NCBI GenBank assembly: GCA_964579765.1 | Contig: CAZOIK010000048.1 | Span: 1-8,868 of the forward strand | Direction: 5' to 3' | Length of the DNA: 8,868 bases | Origin: DATNBT01 sp964579765 | Lineage (GTDB): Bacteria > Acidobacteriota > Vicinamibacteria > Vicinamibacterales > CAVVIG01 | Shown: piece by piece, positions 1 to 5,165 of the stretch | Layout: the number at the start of each line of letters is the position of its first letter | Numbering within the stretch: position 1 is the stretch's first letter | Made by a program: the position numbers and the translations under genes | Notes under the pieces: model-generated | The model's input: only the letters and a program-made list of their open reading frames with translations | The model's database searches: none | What the model was told of the DNA's origin: nothing

Positions 1-545
1 CGATGTACCCGATCGTCGAGGCGATCACGGGTGCGATGTTTCTCGGCGGCTATCTGCTGTACGGTCCGAGCCCGCTGCTCGTCGTCCGCCTGCTGTTCGG
101 CTGCGCGATGATCGTCCTCTTCGTGATCGACCTGCAGCACAAGATTCTCCCGAACGTCATCACGCTGCCGGGCATCGCCGCCGGGCTGCTGCTCAGCGAA
201 GTGGCCGGGCCGGGCTGGAAGGCGTCGCTGCTGGGCGCGCTCCTGGGCGGCGGCGTCCTGTGGCTCATCGCCGAGGTCTACTATCGCGTCCGCCACCAGG
301 AGGGGCTCGGCATGGGCGACGTCAAGATGCTCGCGATGGTCGGGGCGTTCCTCGGCTGGAAGCTCATGCTCCTGACGATGGTGCTCGCGTCGTTCTCGGG
401 CACGATCGTGGGCATCGGCGTCCTCGTCGCGAAGAAAGAGTCGTTGAAGTACGCGCTGCCGTTCGGCACCTTCCTGGCGATTGGCGCCATCGTCGCGGCG
501 GCTGTGGGCGACCAGATCGTCGCATGGTATTTGGGGCTGTACTGA
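1..545 (+). CDS. pilD: Prepilin peptidase (A24 family), C-terminal part, 5' truncated by window edge
   Basis: This is the aspartic protease half of the bifunctional inner-membrane enzyme that cleaves prepilin leaders and N-methylates the new N-terminus. Reading from base 3, the fragment has 180 residues. Two catalytic aspartates are visible: D43 in VIDLQHKILPN, and D106 in the hallmark G-x-G-D motif followed by VK (GMGDVK). The rest is a series of hydrophobic segments, as expected for a polytopic A24 peptidase. The YPIVEAITG stretch at the left edge matches the middle of full-length PilD proteins, so the ATG at base 3 is internal. The methyltransferase domain with its cysteine pairs would lie upstream of the window. 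The gene ends 22 nt before the histidine kinase, probably in the same transcript. Its likely substrates are the four pilin-like proteins encoded downstream. A T2SS or shared peptidase role cannot be excluded. Confidence 0.93.
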   Translation, partial: MYPIVEAITGAMFLGGYLLYGPSPLLVVRLLFGCAMIVLFVIDLQHKILPNVITLPGIAAGLLLSEVAGPGWKASLLGALLGGGVLWLIAEVYYRVRHQEGLGMGDVKMLAMVGAFLGWKLMLLTMVLASFSGTIVGIGVLVAKKESLKYALPFGTFLAIGAIVAAAVGDQIVAWYLGLY

Positions 546-567
546 AGCAGGCGGTCCGCACGACACG

Positions 568-1854
568 ATGACTCCCGCAGGACAGGCATTTCTCGGGCTG
601 ACGGCGATCGTCACGGTGCTCGTCGCCGTGCTGACGTTCGCCGTCCTCCGCTTCATTGCGGCGTCCCGGCAGGCGCGCGGCCGGGCGCGCGAGAGCGGGA
701 TGGAAACCGCGTTCCTCTCCGCGGCGTTGCAGGAGGCGGTGACGAAGCTCAAGGCGCAGGAGCGCGCCATGGCGCTGCGCGCCGAAACCTCGGAGCGCAT
801 TGCCGAAGAGATCATCGCGAATCTCACGGCGGGCCTGCTGACGGTGAACGCCGCCGGCCTCGTGCAGATCGTCAATCCAGTCGGCCGCCGCCTTCTCCGC
901 CTCGACGACGCGCCGCAGGACGGCCGGCCCTATCGCGACGTGCTCGCGCATGCGGCGCCGGTGGCGGCGATCATCGAGGAGTGTCTGCGCACGGGCCGCC
1001 CGATCATCCGCCGCGCGGTGGAACTGCCCGGGGGGCGCGCCTCGGCGACGCACCTCGGCCTGACGGCGTCGCCGCTGCGCAGCGACGGACCCGCGCCTCA
1101 CGGTGTCATCTGTCTCTTCACCGACCTGTCGTCGGTCGTCGCGCTCGAGGAGCAGGTGCGGTTGAAGGACAGCCTCGCCCGCGTCGGCGAGCTGACGGCC
1201 GGCATCGCGCACGAGTTCCGCAACGGGCTGGCGACGATCCACGGTTACAGCCGCCTGCTCGACCTCGACGCGCTGCCGCCCGCATTCCGGCCGTACGTCG
1301 AAGGCATCCGCGCCGAAACCGAAGCGATGCGCGAAGTCGTCACGAACTTCCTCAACTTCGCCCGGCCCACGCAGCTCACCTTGTCGCCGGTCGATCTGCG
1401 CGCCGTCGCCGAGCGCGCCGCCGACGATCTCCGCGCCGACGCCCGGGCCCTTGGCGGCGACATCGCCGTCACGGGCGAGTTCGCCACGATCGAGGGCGAC
1501 GACGTGCTGCTGCGTCAGGCGTTGAGCAACCTGCTCAGAAACGCGATCGAGGCGTGCGCGGCCGCGTCGGTCGTGCCGGAGGTGGCGATCACGGCGCGCA
1601 CCAGCAGCACGCCGCCGGTCTGCACGCTGGTCGTGAGCGACAACGGGCCGGGTTTCCCCGACGGGGTCCGCGATCGCGTGTTCCACCCGTTCTTCACGAC
1701 CAAGCCGCAGGGCACAGGCCTCGGCCTCGCGCTCGTGCAGAAGATCGTGGTCACGCACAACGGCCGCGTCGGCCTGGGCAGCGGCCCCGGTGGCCGCGTC
1801 ACGCTGACTTTCTCGGCGGCTGGCGAGGGCGTTACTGAACGTAACGTTTCATGA
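568..1854 (+). CDS. NtrB/PilS-like sensor histidine kinase, single-TM, PAS-HisKA-HATPase
   Basis: Two-component sensor kinase of 428 residues. It has one N-terminal membrane segment (about 8-29), then a helical charged linker (about 30-77) and a PAS-like region (about 78-190, starting RIAEEIIANLTAGLL). HisKA follows with phospho-acceptor H215 in GIAHEFRN. The ATPase domain shows an N-box (N321 and N325 in SNLLRNAIEA), a G1 box (D358-NGPGFP), an F-box (FFTTK, 375-379) and a G2 box (GTGLGLAL, 382-389). The H-box and ATPase motifs are of the NtrB type that usually partners sigma-54 activators. The ATG at 568 is preferred because the open frame upstream of it overlaps pilD and encodes non-family sequence; the RBS is weak. 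No receiver domain or response-regulator gene is present. Position between pilD and a sigma-54-like promoter for minor pilins suggests a PilS-like role, but the well-known PilS has six membrane segments, so I withhold the symbol. Confidence 0.9.
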   Translation: MTPAGQAFLGLTAIVTVLVAVLTFAVLRFIAASRQARGRARESGMETAFLSAALQEAVTKLKAQERAMALRAETSERIAEEIIANLTAGLLTVNAAGLVQIVNPVGRRLLRLDDAPQDGRPYRDVLAHAAPVAAIIEECLRTGRPIIRRAVELPGGRASATHLGLTASPLRSDGPAPHGVICLFTDLSSVVALEEQVRLKDSLARVGELTAGIAHEFRNGLATIHGYSRLLDLDALPPAFRPYVEGIRAETEAMREVVTNFLNFARPTQLTLSPVDLRAVAERAADDLRADARALGGDIAVTGEFATIEGDDVLLRQALSNLLRNAIEACAAASVVPEVAITARTSSTPPVCTLVVSDNGPGFPDGVRDRVFHPFFTTKPQGTGLGLALVQKIVVTHNGRVGLGSGPGGRVTLTFSAAGEGVTERNVS

Positions 1855-1856
1855 AA
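1831..1856. repeat. Nested short palindromes at the 3' end of the kinase gene
   Basis: Several short inverted repeats overlap here: GTTAC/GTAAC arms around TGAAC (1831-1845), AACGT-A-ACGTT (1838-1848), and the perfect 10-bp palindrome TTTCATGAAA (1847-1856), which spans the kinase stop codon TGA at 1852-1854. TACTGAAC at 1833-1840 is also the exact reverse complement of GTTCAGTA at 1888-1895. No T-run follows, so a classical terminator is not supported; an operator or chance are both possible. Confidence 0.4.
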
Positions 1857-1901
1857 TTCCAGAAGTTCTCCTGTCGCCGCCCACGAAGTTCAGTAGACGG
1901 C

Positions 1902-1924
1902 AAGTAGCTGTCTGTCAGCAGCTT
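1902..1924 (+). promoter_or_regulatory. Candidate activator site: dyad with overlapping CTGTC words
   Basis: The arms AAGTAGCTG and CAGCAGCTT flank a 5-nt centre and match as a dyad at 7 of 9 positions. Two overlapping CTGTC words (1908-1912 and 1912-1916) lie inside, and a third sits at 1871-1875. Pseudomonas PilR has been described as binding repeated (C/G)TGTC words upstream of its sigma-54 promoter. The distance here, roughly 55-80 nt (third word about 105-110 nt) upstream of the predicted start site, is compatible with an enhancer-type site. Assignment to PilR is inference. Confidence 0.4.
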
Positions 1925-1953
1925 AATAGTCACATTCGCTTACGGTAGAGCCT

Positions 1954-1968
1954 TGGCAGGTCGTTTGC
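1954..1968 (+). promoter_or_regulatory. Sigma-54 (RpoN) -24/-12 promoter for the minor pilin operon
   Basis: The sequence TGGCAGG-TCGT-TTGC matches the consensus TGGCACG-N4-TTGC at 10 of 11 defined positions (only the C after TGGCA is G), with T at 1953 before it and T at 1969 after it. The invariant GG (1955-1956) and GC (1967-1968) have the required spacing. With C1968 as -12, transcription would begin near 1980, about 2 nt before the ATG of the first pilin-like gene at 1982. Sigma-54 control of T4P genes through PilS/PilR is well known in other bacteria, and an NtrB-type kinase lies just upstream. Confidence 0.7.
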
Positions 1969-1981
1969 TCAATCGAACGGC

Positions 1982-2587
1982 ATGTTCAAGCGTCTCGCTC
2001 ATCTCTGGCACGCCGAGCGCGGCATCTCGCTCATCGATCAGCTGGCCACGCTGGCGATTCTCGGCACCGTGGCTGCCATCGCCGTGCCGGCGCTGTCCAA
2101 TTCGGTTGAGAACCAGCGCCTCGGGATGGAGCTGCGCAACGTCAAACGTGAAATCGAGCTCGCGCGCCTGAGCGCCGTCGCGACGAATCGTCCCATTCGC
2201 GTCCGCTTCGACTGTCCCAGCACCGGCTACTACCGCCGCGTCGAACTGATTGGCACGCCCAACAACGAGAACGACGGCGACGACAACAACGGCCAGGGCG
2301 TGCGCCGCTGCTCGACGACGTACTACCCGTATCCGGCGGCCGACAAAGACCCGCTGACGCGCCCGAACGACGACGGCCCGGTGATGCAGCTGAACACCAA
2401 AGTCACGTTCACGAGCACCCAGACGATCGAGTTCTGGCCCAACGGCACGGCGCACGTGGCCCCGAGCGACGGCATCACGTCGCCGTGGCCGCAGATTGGC
2501 GACACCCCGGTCAACATCCTGATGACCAAAGGTTCAACCACGCGATCCATCACGGTGAACAGCCTTGGCAGAGTCCAGATTCAGTAA
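1982..2587 (+). CDS. fimT: FimT/GspH-like type IV pseudopilin, first gene of minor pilin operon
   Basis: Minor pilin-like protein of 201 residues. A 14-residue basic leader ends at G14, and the processing site is G14/I15, followed by SLIDQLATLAILGTVAAIAVP, the usual N-terminal helix that serves as membrane anchor and filament-packing segment. The next part (NVKREIELARLSAVATNRPIRVRF) and the ending ITVNSLGRVQ are typical of the GspH/FimT family. Position +5 is Asp instead of the nearly invariant Glu. The C-terminal motif is GRVQ (196-199), not the GRxR reported for DNA-binding FimT. ATG 1982 is the only reasonable start: an in-frame TAG lies at 1946-1948 with no start codon between, and no other start precedes the cleavage site. 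No Shine-Dalgarno is visible, fitting a leaderless transcript from the sigma-54 element. FimU, the equivalent in the pilVWX cluster, is an alternative name. Confidence 0.85.
   Translation: MFKRLAHLWHAERGISLIDQLATLAILGTVAAIAVPALSNSVENQRLGMELRNVKREIELARLSAVATNRPIRVRFDCPSTGYYRRVELIGTPNNENDGDDNNGQGVRRCSTTYYPYPAADKDPLTRPNDDGPVMQLNTKVTFTSTQTIEFWPNGTAHVAPSDGITSPWPQIGDTPVNILMTKGSTTRSITVNSLGRVQIQ
2554..2558 (+). promoter_or_regulatory. Ribosome binding site supporting the TTG start of pilV
   Basis: GGTGA lies 6 nt before the TTG at 2565 and inside the 3' end of the fimT-like gene. GGTGA is complementary to the UCACC of the 16S rRNA tail. It supports TTG initiation, which is otherwise forced because no ATG or GTG precedes the prepilin cleavage site in this frame. 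Confidence 0.6.
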
Positions 2588-3137
2588 CGCGCGCGGCTTC
2601 TCGATCGTCGAGACCATGTTCGCGACCGCGCTGATGGCGACCGCCGTCGTCGCGCTCGCGCAGATGTTCACGATCTCGGTGAAGAACAACCAGGACTCGC
2701 GGACCGGCAGCTACGCCACGACGCTCGCCGAGCAGAAGATGGAGCAGCTCCGCGGGCTGACGTACGGCTTCGACACGATCGGGCTGCCGATCACCGACAC
2801 GACGACCGACACGGCGCAGCCGGTCGAGACGCCGGCCGGCGGCACGGGCCTCTCGCCGTCGCCGCCCGGAACGCTCGTGGCGAACGTCAACGGCTACGTC
2901 GACTACATCGATCAGTTCGGCAACATCCTCGGCGGCGGCAACGCGCCGCGCCCGCGGACGATGTACATCCGCCGCTGGTCGATCGAGCCGCTGCCGACCA
3001 ACCCGAACGACACGATCGTGATCCAGGTGATGGTCACCCGCAGCGTGAACCGCGGCACGGCCGATCAGACGGGCTCGACCCAGCGGCTCAAGAACGAAGC
3101 TCGCATCATGAGCATCAAGACGAGAAAAGCGCAATGA
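2565..3137 (+). CDS. pilV: PilV-like minor pilin (type IV pilus modification protein)
   Basis: Minor pilin of 190 residues. The 11-residue leader ends in ARG; cleavage at G11/F12 leaves FSIVETMFATALMATAVVAL, with the conserved Glu at +5 (E16). The helix continues with KNNQDSRTGSYATTLAEQKMEQLRG, the pattern seen in PilV/GspI-type proteins. The C-terminal half is a small globular region without motifs I can name. The start is TTG; the gene overlaps the fimT-like gene by 23 nt and shares an ATGA overlap with pilW. PilV belongs to the minor-pilin priming complex at the pilus tip, together with the products of the neighbouring genes. GspI-like is the alternative label, but the order fimT-V-W-X-Y1 favours PilV. 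Confidence 0.85.
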   Translation: MAESRFSNARGFSIVETMFATALMATAVVALAQMFTISVKNNQDSRTGSYATTLAEQKMEQLRGLTYGFDTIGLPITDTTTDTAQPVETPAGGTGLSPSPPGTLVANVNGYVDYIDQFGNILGGGNAPRPRTMYIRRWSIEPLPTNPNDTIVIQVMVTRSVNRGTADQTGSTQRLKNEARIMSIKTRKAQ

Positions 3138-4327
3138 CGACACTATCGCCGTCGCGTTCCGACGCCGGCTTCTCGCTCGTCGAAGTGCTGATCGCCACGG
3201 CGATCATGCTGACGGTCACGGGCGCCATCTTCACCGTCCTCAACCCGAGCGGCGACATGTTCAAGGCGCAGCCGGAAGTCGTGGACATGCAGCAGCGGCT
3301 GCGCGTCGGCGTGGACACGCTCACGCGCGACCTGATCATGGCCGGCGCCGGCGCGTATTCCGGATCGCAGTCGGGCAGCCTCGCCGGCTTCTTCGCGCCG
3401 ATTCTGCCGGAGCGCCAGGGCAACCTCGCGGCGTACGACGACGGACCGGGCGTGTTCAAGCCGGACGCGCTCACCCTCATCTACGTCCCGTCCACGTCGG
3501 CGCAGACGACGATCACGTCGTCGATGCCGAGCACGTCGGCCGAGCTCAAGGTGGACAACACGGCGCCGAACTGCCCGCAGAACGACCCGAACCAGAACTG
3601 CGGGTTCCAGGTGGGTCAGCAGGTGCTCATCTACGACGACACCGGCGCGTACGACACGATGACCATCACCCAGGTCCAGACGAGCGCCGCGCACCTGCAG
3701 CACAACCAGACAGGCGATCTGTCGAAGTCGTACGGGCCGGGCGCCAAGGTCGTGCAGGTGCAGGATCACGTGTACTTCTTCGACCCCGTCAACCGGAAGC
3801 TGATGCACTACGACGGCTTCCAGACGGCGACGCCGGTGCTCGACGAGGTCGTCGGCGTCAACTTCGAGTACTACGGCGAGCCGCAGCCGCCGGTCATGCG
3901 GAAACCGGGCGTCGATCAGACGGTGACGTACGGGCCGATGCCGCCCGCGCTCGGCGTCGTGAAGGGCAACTGGGCCGCCGGCCAGAACTGCACGATCAAC
4001 GTCGTCGGCGGCCAGCAGGTGCCGCGCCTCGCGACGCTCGGCGCGATCGGCTCGGGGCTCGTGAAGCTCGACTCCGCGACGCTGACCGACGGCCCCTGGT
4101 GTCCCGACCCGGCCAGCCCGAATCGCTTCGATGCCGACCTGTTCCGGATCCGGAAAGTGCGCGTCACGATCCGCCTGCAGACCGGCGACTCGTCGCTGCG
4201 CGGCTCGCTCGCGGGCGGCCAGGACGCGATCTTCACGATGGCCGGCACGGGCCGGGGCGATCGGCTGGTCGGCGACCAGCAGATTCGCTTCGACGTGACG
4301 CCTCGCAACATGAACCTGAACAGGTGA
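3134..4327 (+). CDS. pilW: PilW-like minor pilin
   Basis: Large minor pilin of 397 residues. The leader ends at G12; processing leaves FSLVEVLIATAIMLTVTGAI with Glu at +5 (E17). The following segment (VVDMQQRLRVGVDTLTRDLIMAGAGAY) is characteristic of the PilW/GspJ group, which are the largest pseudopilins. Four cysteines are present, two in a C-x9-C arrangement (NCPQNDPNQNC) and two further on; these could form disulfides after export. The start is the ATG of an ATGA overlap with pilV and the stop is the TGA of a GTGA overlap with pilX, so translation is probably coupled. Known relatives form part of the tip complex with PilV, PilX and PilY1. An RGD tripeptide at residues 374-376 is probably incidental. 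Confidence 0.86.
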   Translation: MTTLSPSRSDAGFSLVEVLIATAIMLTVTGAIFTVLNPSGDMFKAQPEVVDMQQRLRVGVDTLTRDLIMAGAGAYSGSQSGSLAGFFAPILPERQGNLAAYDDGPGVFKPDALTLIYVPSTSAQTTITSSMPSTSAELKVDNTAPNCPQNDPNQNCGFQVGQQVLIYDDTGAYDTMTITQVQTSAAHLQHNQTGDLSKSYGPGAKVVQVQDHVYFFDPVNRKLMHYDGFQTATPVLDEVVGVNFEYYGEPQPPVMRKPGVDQTVTYGPMPPALGVVKGNWAAGQNCTINVVGGQQVPRLATLGAIGSGLVKLDSATLTDGPWCPDPASPNRFDADLFRIRKVRVTIRLQTGDSSLRGSLAGGQDAIFTMAGTGRGDRLVGDQQIRFDVTPRNMNLNR

Positions 4328-5157
4328 GCGCCGTGACCATCACCACACCTCCACGCGTTCTCGCACCGTCGCACCGCCGCCTCTCGAGCGAGCGAGGCAT
4401 CGCGATGATCGTCGCCCTGATGGCGATGACGCTGATGATCGCGCTCGGCACCTCGCTCATCCTCATGACGGTGACCGAGACGAAGATCACCGCCAACTTC
4501 CGGAACAGCAGCGAGGCGCTCTATGCGGCCGACGCGGCGGCCGAGCGGTCGCTGGACGACATGCTCACGATTCCCGACTGGAACAACCTGCTCAACGGCA
4601 GCGCGAAGTCGGCGCTCGTGGACGGCCCTCCGTCCGGCGTGCGCACGCTGCCCGACGGCACGACGCTCGACCTCGGCGAGATCGTCAACGTGGCCAACTG
4701 CCAGAAGGTGACCACGTGCACGTCGGGCGATCTGCAGGCGGTCACGTTCGATCGGCCGTGGGGTCTCAACAACCCGCAGTGGCAGCTGTTCTCCTACGGC
4801 CCGCTCAACGACGTCATGGGTGTCGCCGGCGACGTCAACTCGCCGTTCTACATCGTCGTCATGGTGGCGGACGATCCGTCGGAAAACGACGGCGACCCGC
4901 TGCACGACGGCGTGTCCTCGACGAACCCCGGGTCGGGCGTGATCGCGATGCGCGCCGAGGCGTTCGGCCCGCGCGGGACGCACAAAGTGATCGAGCTGAC
5001 CCTGGCGCGCACCGACACGACCGAGCTCGAGCGCGGGTACACGGGCCAGCGCGGTCAGGACGAACAGAACCGCCGCGCCCGCAAGGCCGCGGTGCAGTCG
5101 CCCGGCAAGGCGCTCACACAGAAGTCGCTGACGCTGACGTCGGGCGGCATCTCCTAG
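4324..5157 (+). CDS. pilX: PilX-like minor pilin
   Basis: Protein of 277 residues from the GTG at 4324, which forms a GTGA overlap with the pilW stop; a second GTG at 4333 is three codons later and also possible. The 25-residue leader is basic and ends in SSERG; the mature part starts IAMIVALMAMTLMIALGTSLILM, then TVTETKITANFRNSSEALYAADAAAERSLDDM. This arrangement, with 'rG' before a hydrophobic helix and the 'EALYAADAAAE' segment, is typical of PilX-type and GspK-like minor pilins. Position +5 is Val, not Glu. The rest is a globular domain with a charged, repeat-poor tail (about residues 237-277) rich in Arg, Gln and Lys. PilX of known systems bridges the other minor pilins and PilY1, and the immediate downstream position of pilY1 agrees. 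The gene ends 8 nt before pilY1. Confidence 0.86.
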   Translation: MSAVTITTPPRVLAPSHRRLSSERGIAMIVALMAMTLMIALGTSLILMTVTETKITANFRNSSEALYAADAAAERSLDDMLTIPDWNNLLNGSAKSALVDGPPSGVRTLPDGTTLDLGEIVNVANCQKVTTCTSGDLQAVTFDRPWGLNNPQWQLFSYGPLNDVMGVAGDVNSPFYIVVMVADDPSENDGDPLHDGVSSTNPGSGVIAMRAEAFGPRGTHKVIELTLARTDTTELERGYTGQRGQDEQNRRARKAAVQSPGKALTQKSLTLTSGGIS

Positions 5158-5160
5158 AGG
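5156..5160 (+). promoter_or_regulatory. Ribosome binding site of pilY1
   Basis: AGAGG lies 5 nt before the ATG at 5166 and overlaps the pilX stop codon. It fixes the pilY1 start at 5166; the reading frame is open much further upstream, but that part overlaps pilX out of frame. Confidence 0.65.
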
Positions 5161-5165
5161 CAATC

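Larger units (their letters stand above)
1855..1981. other. Regulatory intergenic region between kinase gene and minor pilin operon
   Basis: This 127-nt stretch is the only sizeable non-coding gap. By my count it is 66/127 G+C (52%), clearly below neighbouring coding lines. It contains a sigma-54-like element at 1954-1968, CTGTC words at 1871-1875, 1908-1912 and 1912-1916, an imperfect dyad at 1902-1924, and two GAAGTTC direct repeats (1862-1868 and 1885-1891) spaced 23 nt apart. I see no GC-rich hairpin followed by a T-run, so no intrinsic terminator for the upstream genes is supported, and read-through from pilD and the kinase gene is possible. Confidence 0.75.

Noticed and set aside
481..567. 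Earlier ATG for the histidine kinase at 481
   Set aside because: The extra 29 residues overlap pilD and look non-native; starting at 568 places the membrane segment directly at the N-terminus.
1831..1900. Intrinsic terminator after the kinase gene
   Set aside because: The inverted repeats are short, AT-containing and not followed by a T-run; a terminator is not supported.
4253..4261. RGD tripeptide in PilW as an adhesion motif
   Set aside because: A three-residue match in a protein rich in Arg, Gly and Asp is expected by chance, and nothing around it suggests an exposed integrin-binding loop.
4716..5165. Upstream extension of the pilY1 frame by 150 codons
   Set aside because: The extension overlaps pilX out of frame and gives Arg/Gly-rich sequence; the ATG at 5166 has AGAGG before it and is followed directly by a proper signal peptide.
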